The notes under the pieces: generated by a model
What the model saw: only the letters and a program-made list of their open reading frames with translations
Told to the model about the DNA's origin: nothing
Database searches by the model: none
NCBI RefSeq assembly: GCF_026262505.1
Contig: NC_067206.1
Coordinates: 17,257,319-17,321,318, forward strand
Length of the DNA: 64,000 nucleotides
Direction: 5' to 3'
Source: Trichomonas vaginalis G3
Taxonomy: Eukaryota; Parabasalia; Trichomonadida; Trichomonadidae
Program-made: the position numbers and the translations under genes
In this document: in pieces, positions 29,570 to 39,434 of the stretch
Position numbering within the stretch: the stretch's first letter is position 1
Layout: the number at the start of each line of letters is the position of its first letter

Positions 29570-30205
29570 ATTCAACAGGGTGAAAAAACAGGTGAAAAAA
29601 GAGGTGAGATCTCACCACTTCACCTAAATTTATTTTTGGGCTATGTTTTCATACGTGTGAGGGTGGTGATATCATTAATTTTTAAGTTTATTTTTTTATT
29701 TTATTTTTATATAAATGACAGAACAAAAGCAACTCATACAAATCGAAAAATATAACAAACATACATTTAAACATTTATTCTTCCTTCCTGAGTATAACAT
29801 GTTCTTTACACTTCATCCTAGACCAGTAGATTATACATTGACTGTGTATAAAGATTGTCATGGTAGTTTTATAAAAACTTATGATGATGAAGGTAAGTTA
29901 ACAAGACTATGCATTTCAAAACTTGAGAAACTTTATGACTTCAAGTATGACTACAATAGAGTTAACATTGACGATGAAGATATAGAAGAAAATTTATGAG
30001 AACGTTTATTTTTTTCATTAGTGAGTTCGTTAGCGAAGTCGTTAGTGAGGTGAAGTGGTTGGCGGCTTTGTAAATATTTAAGGTTAAGTTAGTGTTGTCG
30101 TTTGTGTTGTAAAATATACATTAACGGTTTTGTAAAGTGTCAAATTCACAGATCATGGGTAAGTAGGTGCGCAGTGCCGCCGTACACGACTAACCCATAC
30201 TAACT
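29552..30205. repeat. right terminal inverted repeat of Polinton B
   Basis: Pairs with 10668-11306. It includes the last codons of the gene ending at 29569, the palindrome GGTGAGATCTCACC at 29603-29616, the small gene at 29715-29999 and the tip CGACTAACCCATACTAACT. The ATGGT duplication follows at 30206. Confidence 0.95.
29715..29999 (+). CDS. small gene carried in the terminal repeat of Polinton B
   Basis: 94 residues, MTEQKQLIQIEKYNKHTFKH at the start and an acidic end NIDDEDIEENL; the middle has FFLPEYNMFFTLHPRPVDYT. It is open here, with a long AT-rich leader before it. Because it is inside the inverted repeat there is a second copy at the other end. Function unknown; a gene in this position is expressed outward and could be involved in early control. 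Confidence 0.6.
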   Translation: MTEQKQLIQIEKYNKHTFKHLFFLPEYNMFFTLHPRPVDYTLTVYKDCHGSFIKTYDDEGKLTRLCISKLEKLYDFKYDYNRVNIDDEDIEENL

Positions 30206-30475
30206 ATGGTACATCTTCTCTTAATAGTGCACAACAACAGCTCAGACCCAGCAATGGTACATCTCCTCTTAATAGTGCACAACAACAGCTCAGACCCAGC
30301 AATGGTACATCTCCTCTTAGTAGTGCACAACAACAGCTCAGACCCAGCAATGGTACATCTCCTCTTAGTAGTGCACAACAACAGCTCAGACCCAGCAATG
30401 GTACATCTCCTCTTAATAGTGCACAACAACAGCTCAGACCCAGCAATGGTTATACTCCTCTTAGTAGTGCACAAC
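30201..30475. repeat. 48-bp minisatellite, right-hand remainder (about 5.6 units)
   Basis: Continues the array at 9984-10667 after Polinton B. Unit variants are the same as on the left. Confidence 0.95.
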
Positions 30476-31660
30476 AGTTAAATCCTCAAGCCACTCCTTC
30501 AAACCAATCATCTGGTACATACAATCAACTTGCTCCTAATCCCATCAGTTCGATCAATCAAGTCAACGTGCCAATCCTCCTAATCCTCAATCTCGTCCGC
30601 ACGACCAGTTTGTTGATATTCCACTTTCCCGTGGTAGACCCAAACAACCAGTTCCTGATGATCTCATGCAGGCCATTCTCAATTTATTCGAACAACATGG
30701 GCGACATGGTATCATCCCCACTTACCTTAGGCTTAATAAAGATATAGCATTCGCCCATGAGCATGAACAAGATTTTGTTCGAATGAAAGATGGCCTGCTT
30801 CCAGTTATGAGCTCAACACAGGACTGGTTTCAGAATGTGCGACGTGACAGGCCTCTCAATCTTATCTCTAAAGAAATCCCCGCTGACATTAATCAAGATG
30901 ATAACCCTACTCCATATGCTATAAATTTACAAAATATCAAATATCTTCCTCTCCCTCTACCTCAGGCTCCATCAAGGCATATGGTCGAAAAGGCTTTTAT
31001 CATTCTTGGATTAACACGTCCACGGGGACCCAAGAGACCTAAAGGGAGGACAAGATACGAGGCTTTACTTCCAAATCAAATCTGGCACGTTGACATTCAC
31101 TTTCTCAATAAACGCAGAAGTGAATTATTGTATGGAGTAATAGATGATTGTACCAGAATGGTTTTGGAGTGGCAGCATCTCTCCTCCAAACATGCAAATC
31201 AGACCGTTAAGGTAATTGAGCGGGCCATAAAACGTTTTGGTCCCCCTCATACCATATGGTCTGATAATGGAGGAGAGAATAGAGGTGAATTCCTACAAGC
31301 GATGAGATGCAAAGGAATTCGAAATGTCTATATTGTGCCACATTGCCCTTACCAAAACGGTAAGATTGAGCGATTGTGGCCCAATATAGAAAATTCAGAG
31401 TTGGGTCAATTCCTATAACTCCAAGCCCCATGCCGCACTACCGACACGTCTTCTCAATGGAAGGAAAATCAATTATAGTCCAAATGAATTATGGATGAAG
31501 GGGCCCATTTGGAGACCAGGAATGCCTGCCAAATGGGTCGTTGATGGAGTTACCCAAGACTTTCTCCCAGGATCAGTACAGGCTAGAGAAATACCAGAAC
31601 TCCAAGATGAGGAAGAAGAAATCGATAATAAAGATGGTAAAAAAGAGAAGGAGTGACAAA
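30206..31660 (+). pseudogene. integrase-type DNA transposase, C-terminal part
   Basis: After the minisatellite comes a Pro/Gln/Asn-rich linker, then an ATG-containing open frame (30666-31418) with a helical N-terminal part and an rve-type DDE core: IWHVDIHFLNKRRSELLYGV (first Asp), TIWSDNGGENRGEFLQAMRC (second Asp) and PHCPYQNGKIERLW (Glu). Downstream, in another frame, further protein signal (NGRKINYSPNELWMKGPIWR ... acidic Lys-rich tail) continues to about 31654, so a frameshift near 31410 separates the last 80 codons. It is the 3' half of the gene starting at 9549. The core is unlike the Polinton integrase at 22948 and closer to prokaryote-like IS481/IS3-type or Ginger-like eukaryotic transposons. 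Confidence 0.75.
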
Positions 31661-31849
31661 GTGAAGAATATGAAGGTGGATATGAAGAAGAATATGAAAT
31701 AAATTATGAAGAAGATAATGATGAATAAAATGTCACTTTTTATATTTTTGTCACATAAAGTTGTCACTTTTCTGTCAAACCATTTTTATCGTTTTCGTAT
31801 ATAACAATATAAATGATGTTTTTATTCATACTATGTCGTTAATCTATGA
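31661..31849. other. transposon end sequence, no gene
   Basis: Contains CTGTCAAACCATTTTTATCG at about 31773, nearly the same as CTGTCAAACCGTTTTTATCG at about 39097, in both cases next to a TCACTTT motif and near a transposase C-terminal fragment. This looks like a shared transposon end. Confidence 0.5.
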
Positions 31850-32788
31850 TTTTTTGAAATTCTTCGTAGATAATTAGAGGGTCGGGGTCCAATTCGAATG
31901 TCCATTTGACTTCTGAGTCCCATGCCTCCTTTGGTGTGAGTTTCTTTTTGTAAAACTCTTCCAAACTTCGATGTGCCCACCTCTCATTATAAGATGTGAT
32001 CAAGGATGAAAGTTACTCAAGAACTGGGACAACCTTCTGACGAGCATTGAACAGAGTATTCCAAACTCTTTCAACTTTTCCGTTTTGGTGTAGTGTATAG
32101 GGCAATGTTCGCCATTGTCCAACATCATGATCGGAAAGTTCGTTTTGAAATTGAATTCCCACAAATTCTTTACCGTTGTCCATTATTACTTTTTGTGGTT
32201 TAAAATTTGTGGTTTCAATTGCATTTTTTAAGGCGTTTGCTGTAGATTCCATTGTTTTGTCATTTAAGACTTGCCAATAAATTATATACCTTGTGCGATC
32301 ATCCAAAAATGCAATTAAATATTGTTTGCTATTTTCTTCATTATAAAACATTTTTAGATGCGTGTGACAAAGTTGATTTGCATATTGAGCAACATATCTG
32401 TATAATGTAACCGGCTCTTTTAGATCGTCTTTTTTGTATTTGTAGCACATATATTCATCAAATACTTTTTTGATATCTCTATCGCTCACATTTTTATTTT
32501 CTCTGAAAAGTGAGTTTTTAATACGATGATAACCGACATCAAATTGAGCTTTTTCTGCCAAAACTTGAAGGGCAATATTTTCATCAATTTCTTTTTTAGC
32601 CTTCCTTTCTTTTTTATTGGTAAATTAAAATGATTAAATAATTCTGATAATTTTTCTTTTCTTATGTGGAGGAATTGAGCGGCACTATTTAAAGTTTTAA
32701 ATTCTCCATTTTGATACATTCTGTGAACAAATCTAATTCGTGATGCAGTAATTCCATCAGGAAGTTCATATTCATCTGGAGATTCCAT
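31850..32788 (-). pseudogene. integrase-type DD35E transposase, dead copy
   Basis: Homologous along its length to the intact gene at 40139-41110. It starts MESPDEYELPDGITASRIRF (32788), has the helix-turn-helix and GRLKKKLMKIL linker, shifts frame near 32580, continues from 32561 (AQFDVGYHRIKNSLFRENKN ... VIMDNGKEFVGIQ ... HQNGKVERVW) to a stop at 32013, beyond which C-terminal signal (KLTPKEAWDSEVKWTFELDP) goes on to about 31855. The first catalytic Asp is replaced (NQLCHTHLKMF where the intact gene has NQLWHTDLKFL). So it has one frameshift, one stop and a lost catalytic residue. Confidence 0.85.
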
Positions 32789-33056
32789 TAAAAATAAAAA
32801 AATTCAAAGGTTTATTTTTGTTAGGCCATGAAGACATAATATTATTTAATAGTTTAATTAATTTTTTTATTTTATAATATATCAAATATATATATTGTTG
32901 TAAACAGAAATTCATCAAAAGTGACACCCCAGAAAAGCTAAAATATTGAATTTTTGGAACTTTTGATAGAGCACGTTTTTAAATATTAATTAAAGTAAAT
33001 TTATATTTTGTAAAGATTCTTTTTAATAAAAAATAAAATTTTGAAGAAGAACACAA

Positions 33057-33973
33057 AATCTTCTGAAAAATAATATCACATAAACTCATATTATTTTCTA
33101 ATATATAACTATTTTATATAAAAATCAAATTCAATGATCTTAAAAGCGAAGGATAAACCTCAAAATTTACGAATATAATAAGTGGAAATATAATGATTAT
33201 CTATCATAAAACCATATGAAATATCAATTTTTGCTTTACGCCTAATTTTTGACGACAATTAGCAAAAAATGTTAAATGTTAACACTCAGTCCATTTGAAT
33301 ATGAAAAATAAAATTGACTTTGATTAAATGTTTTTATTTATCATGCAATTCTTCTTGCGACCAAAGATTTGAATAAAAGTTCAAAAAATAAGATAGCTTA
33401 AAAAATAATATACGGTAGTGTTTACTAATAGATGAATAGTATATAAATTCTATTAAAATGGATTTGATCCAAAAAATATAAACCAAAAATAATTGTTATA
33501 ATTTAAATGAAGAAGTAATTTAAAACGATTTTATTTATGATCAAATTTTGTATATTTTTTTGGATCAAATCCATTTTAATAGAATTTATATACTATTCAT
33601 CTATTAGTAAACACTACCGTATATTATTTTTTAAGCTATCTTATTTTTTGAACTTTATTCAATCTTTGGTCGCAAGAAGAATTGCATGATAAATAAAAAC
33701 ATTTAATCAAAGTCAATTTTATTTTTCATATTCAAATGGACTGAGTGTTAACATTTAACATTTTTTGCTAATTGTCGTCAAAAATTAGGCGTAAAGCAAA
33801 AATTGATATTTCATATGGTTTTATGATAGATAAGCATTATATTCCCACTCATTATATTCGTAAATTTTGAGGTTTATCATTCGCTTTTAAGATCATTGAA
33901 TTTGATTTTTATATAAAATAGTTATATATTAGAAAATAATATGAGTTTATGTGATATTATTTTTCAGAAGATT
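33057..33973. repeat. large palindrome, arms of about 420 bp, spacer about 70 bp
   Basis: The left arm (AATCTTCTGAAAAATAATAT at 33057 to GGATTTGATCCAAAAAATAT at 33480) is repeated in reverse complement from about 33550 (TATATTTTTTTGGATCAAAT) to 33973. The arms differ by only a few bases, for example one small deletion and AAAAGTTC versus GAACTTTATT near the middle. Confidence 0.9.
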
Positions 33974-34062
33974 TCATTCTATATGCCTATGAAAAGTACT
34001 CTCAAAACTAACTTTTCCTAATTATAATTAAATCTAGAATATTGTATTATGCTTAGTATTAT

Positions 34063-35113
34063 GTTGTGCATGAAAAATAGCGTGACTTCACTTTTGACAA
34101 AAAGTGACACTATTTCTGATGTTTTTGTCATTTATTTGTCAGATTTATAAATGGATAATAATGCTGTAAATCAGATATTAATTAAAAATATTTACGATTT
34201 ATTTGTCGAATTGAAAAGCAAAATGATATTTTTTTAATTGAAAAACGTTAATATCTGATATTTTGAAGTTTTTAATATTTGTTAGTATCTTAAATTATTG
34301 AATGCATACGTTTTTTATGTTCTCAATTTTAAAAAAATTGTGAAGAATTTAGTTTTTTGGAGATGGATGTTTAATATTTGTGAGTGAGAATGCAAGCAGG
34401 AGTTTGGTACTTTAAGGCTAGGTTGAGATAGATTTCCCATTATATTCTCTGTGAATATATTGTTTGAAAATTCAAGATATAAAAATATATTATCAAAAAA
34501 TTTTATATTTTTAAATACAATAGGGTGGAAATATAGTACGATGAGATAGCAATGATATATTTTATAATGGGAGGTAATCTGAAGATAAGTAGCAAATTTT
34601 ATGCGATTTTGATTGGGAGTTGGAGGGTGTGTATACTATAGCATGTAATAGTATCTCACACCCTCCAATTCTTCCTATGGCGCCGAAAAATTTTTGGTGA
34701 AATGCGACGACATTTCACCAAAAAATTTTCGGCGCCATATAGAGAACTATAGTCTGCGAGGTACTGATTCTATCTATGTACCTCGCAGACCATAGTTCTC
34801 AGCCAAAATGGCTAATAATTTGAGAGTCTATATGATAATGTAAAAGTTAAAACATTCAAGTATTTAAGTATTTCTTTAAAATATTAAGTTTTTTATTTTT
34901 CCAATAAAATTCTAATATCAAATATTTTATTTAACGATTAATTTTATTTATATTTTTATAGTTTTTTTAAGAAAAATATTGTTAGGGTTTTATGGATTTT
35001 CAATTAATATACAAGATAATTCATGAATGTATATATTTCCAAGTTTTTAAGGATGCATCACTTTACATTTGTAAACTGTCAAAAATGAAGTCACGCTATT
35101 TTTCATGCATTAC
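34063..35113. mobile_element. 1.05-kb TIR element, copy 1 (GCATGAAAAATAGCG family)
   Basis: Ends GTTGTGCATGAAAAATAGCG and, inverted, GTAATGCATGAAAAATAGCG, with a 16-17-bp flanking repeat ATTATGCTTAGTATTAT (34046-34062 and 35114-35130). The empty site is preserved at about 4516. It contains a chain of hairpins at 34617-34815 and no gene. It is in opposite orientation to copies 2 and 3. Confidence 0.9.
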
Positions 35114-35213
35114 ATTATGCTTAGTATTATTTCATTGTTCTCATTCAATTTAGAATTTACAAATGTCAAAAAATTGAGAGCTGTCACTTTTGATGAATTT
35201 CTGTTTATTACAA

Positions 35214-35754
35214 TATTGACTAGTTAAAAATTAAAAAAATATTAAAAATAACATTTTGTAAAGTATCATTTTTTCTCTGTAAAGTGTCAGAAACATTTTT
35301 GATATGAGGAGCTTTACAATAAGAAACTCACATCAAAGGAGGCATGGGACTCAGAAGTCAAATGGACTTTTGAATTGGACCCCCGACCCCAAATTATTTG
35401 CGCATGATTACACTGCCACAGACAAAATGGGAAAAGAGAGAAAAATGGCACTGCATCATACATTTATCGAGACAGCGACATTTTTCGAAAAAGTGACATT
35501 GAGTGTGAAAACAGGGGAGTGGGTCTCAAAATTATTTTTTAAAATATTATATATATAATATCTCTGTCTTATTTAAAATCAATTCTCTCATAAAAATATC
35601 AAAAAAATTCATATTTTCAAAATAAAAAATATATCTCAATTTCTAAGATATTATATATTTAATTTAACATTTGTATCTCTCAAATATCATATATTTATCA
35701 TAATATCTTATTTTTAAATTTCAATTAAACCGCCATCAAAAAATGATGGTCCAC
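35214..35754. other. AT-rich stretch with a transposase C-terminal fragment
   Basis: Positions 35326-35395 encode SKEAWDSEVKWTF, a fragment of the C-terminus of the integrase-type transposases (KLTPKEAWDSEVKWTFELDP in the dead copy). The rest is plain AT-rich DNA with no gene. Confidence 0.55.
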
Positions 35755-36460
35755 CTCACATTCTTCATCTACTCCGGTACATATTGGTACCAGAGTCTTC
35801 AAATATAAAAAACTCTGGTATCAACATATACCGGAGACGGGTTTCCACTGTTCTCACGAGAAGCTCTAAGAAGTTCTTCTGATTCGAGAAGAACTTCTTA
35901 GAGCTTCTTGTGAGAGCATTTTAATATAATACTCTGGTACCTATTTGTACCAGAGTCGACCTTACAGCCCTTTCCCCAGTTTTTGATTTTGGGAAAGTTT
36001 CCGAGCCTTGAGAGGAAATTCTCCCTGTGAGGTGCAAATCTAGAATTTGTGCCTCAGAGCGAGTAGTCCTCACATCAAGTCTCGGAAACTTTTCTCAAAT
36101 TCTAAAAAATTTTGGGAAAGTTTCCTTGCTTTAAAGTGGGAATAGAGCCTTTTGAGGCACTACATATGAATCAGTACCTAAAAAGGCTCTATTCCCACTA
36201 GAAATTGCCAAAACTTGCGTCTGATTGCAAACAATCAGACGCAAGTTTTGGCATGTTAAAGAGGGAATTGTTCCCTCTGATGTATATATTAAGAATATAT
36301 ACCTTAGAGAGAACAATTCCCTCTAGAAAGTGAGGAAACTTTCTCCGCGATATAACTTATTTGCTGAAAATTTCGTACATTATGAATGAAGATGGAGTTT
36401 TTTGAGGCACTGATAATATTTCAGTGCTTCAAAAAACTCCATCTTCACTCCAATGTACGG
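35755..36460. repeat. chain of about eight hairpins
   Basis: Consecutive palindromes include ACTCCGGTACATATTGGTAC, GAAGCTCTAAGAAGTTCTTC, TACTCTGGTACCTATTTGTA, GGGAAAGTTTCCGAGCCTTG with its partner, GGAATAGAGCCTTTTGAGGC, CCAAAACTTGCGTCTGATTG, GGGAATTGTTCCCTCTGATG and GATGGAGTTTTTTGAGGCAC. Each stem is 18-30 bp with a short loop. The left part (GGTACC and CCCTTTCCCCAG units, and the ATGATGGTCCACCT end) is related in reverse order to 62490-62755, so both belong to one transposon family. Confidence 0.85.
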
Positions 36461-36864
36461 ATCGAGAAACAGTGACACCCCCTCATGAAAGTGTCACATT
36501 TTCGTAAAATCCCATCACTCTACATTTATCTCACAATTTAAAATAAATCTTTACGAAGGAGGAGATTCTTTAACGGCGCTTTAGGAAAATCCTGAAATCA
36601 TGATGTTTAAAAATACAAATAAAAAATTGAAAGAAGGTTAAAATTTAATAGAAAAAAAGCAGATAAATTAAGGTAAAATCGGTCAATTGATAGATGAAAT
36701 ATCAGGAGCACAAAAAGTTGAACAAAGGATGATAAATAAATTTTCATCTAACAAAAATGAAATAATTAAGCAGATAAGCAAATTATTGAAAAGGTAAAAG
36801 AGTAGGTTGAAGAAATCATTTATCAAATTAGATAGAAAAAAAATAAAACGAGATCATTTTAATT
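36461..36864. other. remnant coding-like DNA, no intact gene
   Basis: Weak plus-strand protein signal (AQKVEQRMINKFSSNKNEII) lies at 36712-36800 between stops. The sequence next to it, AGTGACACCCCCTC, is a transposon end motif. Too decayed to name. Confidence 0.35.
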
Positions 36865-37918
36865 GTAATGCATGAAAAATAGCGTGACTTCATTTTTGAC
36901 AGTTTACAAATGTAAAGTGATGCATCCTTAAAAACTTGGAAATATATACATTCATGAATTATCTTGTATATTAATTGAAAATCCATAAAACCCTAACAAT
37001 ATTTTTTCTTAAAAAAAACTATAAAAATATAAATAAAATTAATCGTTAAATAAAAATATTTGATATTAGAATTTTATTGGAAAAATAAAAAACTTAATAT
37101 TTTAAAGAAATACTTAAATACTTGAATGTTTTAACTTTTACATTATCATATAGACTCTCAAATTATTAGCCATTTTGGCTGAGAACTATGGTCTGCGAGG
37201 TACATAGATAGAATCAGTACCTCGCAGACTATAGTTCTCTATATGGCGCCGAAAATTTTTTGGTGAAATGTCGTCGCATTTCACCAAAAATTTTTCGGCG
37301 CCATAGGAAGAATTGGAGGGTGTGAGATACTATTACATGCTATAGTACTCACACCCTCCAATTCTTAGCCAAAATCGCATAAAATTTGCTACTTATCTTC
37401 AGATTACCTCCCATTATAAAATATATCATTGCTATCTCATCGTACTATATTTCCACCCTATTGTATTTAAAAATATAAAATTTTTTGATAATATATTTTT
37501 ATATCTTGAATTTTCAAACAATATATTCACAGAGAATATAATGGGAAATCTATCTCAACCTAGCCTTAAAGTACCAAACTCCTGCTTGCATTCTCACTCA
37601 CAAATATTAAACATCCATCTCCAAAAAACTAAATTCTTCACAATTTTTTTAAAATTGAGAACATAAAAAACGTATGCATTCAATAATTTAAGATACTAAC
37701 AAATATTAAAAACTTCAAAATATCAGATATTAACGTTTTTCAATTAAAAAAATATCATTTTGCTTTTCAATTCGACAAATAAATCGTAAATATTTTTAAT
37801 TAATATCTGATTTACAGCATTATTATCCATTTATAAATCTGACAAATAAATGACAAAAACATCAGAAATAGTGTCACTTTTTGTCAAAAGTGAAGTCGCG
37901 CTATTTTTCATGCACAAT
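36865..37918. mobile_element. 1.05-kb TIR element, copy 2 (GCATGAAAAATAGCG family)
   Basis: Full copy of 1054 bp with both ends. The flanking repeat GAGATCATTTTAATT is 15 identical bases of a 16-bp duplication (36849-36864 and 37919-37934). Same hairpin core as copies 1 and 3 (here about 37168-37370). No gene. Confidence 0.9.
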
Positions 37919-38125
37919 AGAGATCATTTTAATTTCATACATTTTTAATTTAATATGATTTTAAACAAAGTTTGAACCAGTACAGTAATACATTGTGCGT
38001 GTCCAAGTGTCTTCAGCTCACTGTCCAAACACAATGGGACTATTGAGTAATCACACGGGTACGCACAATGTATAGTGTCTACATATTTTATATAGAATAA
38101 TTGAGAAAAAAGTGCCATAATTTTC

Positions 38126-38257
38126 ATGCACGCCATCATGAGACGTGCCTTTACAGGAGAAGAAACAGCTAGACGTACAACTGGCGGCTTTAAATTCATG
38201 ACAATTGATATGGAAGAGGAAGTTGAGACGAAAAAAGAATTTATAATAAATCTCTAA
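38126..38257 (+). CDS. possible 43-residue ORF
   Basis: MHAIMRRAFTGEETARRTTG, then FKFMTIDMEEEVETKKEF, begins 1 base after an initiator-like TTTTCATG. The composition is more protein-like than the surroundings, but it is short and unknown. It may be the start of an old, decayed gene. Confidence 0.3.
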   Translation: MHAIMRRAFTGEETARRTTGGFKFMTIDMEEEVETKKEFIINL

Positions 38258-38299
38258 TCATCAGATGAGATGAAAGAATTCTCGTAAACGAAAAAGGGG

Positions 38300-39040
38300 A
38301 TTTGACGGAGTCAAATCCCCACCCACAAAAAGTGGACTTTACATGTCAAAATTTATATGCATGTAATGTCCACTTTTATGAGTTTTAGGAAGGAATTGGA
38401 AGCCATGAGTTACTGACATTGCATCAGTATCTCATAGCCTCCAATTCCTTCTAGAAAGTGTCCAAACTTTGGGTTAATTGCAAACTATTAACCCAAAGTT
38501 TGGACACTTTCAAGTGGAGATGGAAGGCTTTGGGTATATATTAATACAATATACCTCAAAGCCTTCCATCTCCACTACAAATGGGAGAAACTTTGTCCGA
38601 ATGTTAAACTATTCGGACAAAGTTTCTCCCATCTTTCAATCTAATTGCTACCTGTGAGGTATTGACTTGAAGTCAGTGCTTCACAGGTAGCAATATCCAA
38701 AAATTTAAAAACATTTTATCAGTTCGTTAGAGAACTAGAGCCTCCTAGGTACTGAACCAGAATCAGTGCCTAGGGGACTCTAGTGATCTATATAAATCTG
38801 AGAAACTTTGAGGAAATTGTTCGACATTTCCTCAAAGTTTCTCAGCAATTTAGCGAGGAATGTTCGTTATCGTGTAGATATTTATAATATATACATGATA
38901 ACAAACATTCCCCGCTAAAAGATGTAAAATCTTATAAGAAATAATTGCAAAAGAATAACAAATTGCAACAAATTTTATATGAAACTGAACCTTATGAGGT
39001 AGTGATTCAAGATCACCGCCTCATAAGATTCAGTTTCAAT
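38300..39040. repeat. chain of about nine hairpins
   Basis: In a row: GATTTGACTCC-type pair, AAGTGGACTTTACATG pair, GGAAGGAATTGGAAGCCATG pair, GAAAGTGTCCAAACTTTGGG pair, GTGGAGATGGAAGGCTTTGG pair, ATGGGAGAAACTTTGTCCGA pair, TTGCTACCTGTGAGGTATTG pair, CTAGAGCCTCCTAGGTACTG pair, GAGAAACTTTGAGGAAATTG pair, GGAATGTTCGTTATCGTGTA pair, and at 38978-39035 GAAACTGAACCTTATGAGGT with its complement. Units abut with junctions such as CTAGAA and CTACAA. Confidence 0.9.
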
Positions 39041-39434
39041 CTCAAGTATCTCAAAAGTAAGGCTCTATTTTTGCCATGTAAAGTATCACTTTTTCTGTCA
39101 AACCGTTTTTATCGTTTTTGTTTACAACAGAATCACCACAAGTTAATATCTTGTTGACTTCAACATCAAATATTCAAGATTGGGTTCAAATTTACAACAA
39201 TTTCCGACATTTCGGTCTTCCAGTAAAGCCTGGAACAAGTTGACCCTACACTCTTCAAGAAATGAATAACTTGGCATCAGATTACAGAAAGTTTAACCAG
39301 CAAATTTTTAAAGTTTGCTGATAAAACAAATTGATTGAGATACCATTGATCAAGGAAAGTCAACCGTATTAGAATAAAGATTGAGAAAGGGACAAACTAT
39401 CCAGTGTCACTTTTCAAAGGAATAAAAAATAATT
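39041..39434. other. transposon end plus a transposase C-terminal fragment
   Basis: CTGTCAAACCGTTTTTATCG (about 39097) is the end motif shared with 31773. Positions 39165-39245 encode IQDWVQIYNNFRHFGLPVKP, which fits the C-terminal region of an integrase-type transposase of the same group. No intact gene. Confidence 0.5.

Larger units (their letters stand above)
10668..30205. mobile_element. Polinton/Maverick element B, full length (19.5 kb), recent insertion, internally broken
   Basis: The ends are AGTTAGTATGGGTTAGTCGT and its complement, within terminal inverted repeats of about 640-650 bp that differ by only a few percent. The flanking 5-bp duplication ATGGT is intact. It carries a protein-primed B-family polymerase, an rve integrase, a packaging ATPase, a double jelly-roll capsid protein, penton-like proteins and a KilA-N protein, the Maverick set. 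Near-identical ends argue for a young insertion, yet roughly eight breaks are spread over the capsid, polymerase, ATPase and some smaller genes. Total length and gene content are in the usual range of Trichomonas Mavericks. Confidence 0.95.
32899..35213. mobile_element. foldback-type transposon with a nested 1.05-kb element
   Basis: The ends are inverted: left TGTAAACAGAAATTCATCAA followed by AAGTGACA, right TGTCACTTTTGATGAATTTC followed by TGTTTATTACA. Within it is a large palindrome (33057-33973). Its right part is broken by the element at 34063-35113. A solo right end is at 4345-4617. I could not define the target duplication with certainty. No gene inside. Confidence 0.7.

Noticed and set aside
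31573-31767. Ile/Phe-rich minus-strand frame
   Set aside because: It is the reverse reading of the acidic, Lys-rich C-terminal tail of the transposase at 31600-31730.
32880-35230. A 6-bp target duplication (ATATTG) for the foldback element
   Set aside because: The flanks are AT-rich and several alignments are equally good; I could not fix a duplication with confidence.
38300-39040. Possible CRISPR-like array
   Set aside because: The units are palindromes of differing sequence that pair with themselves; there is no constant repeat with variable spacers and no cas-like gene, and the genome is eukaryotic.
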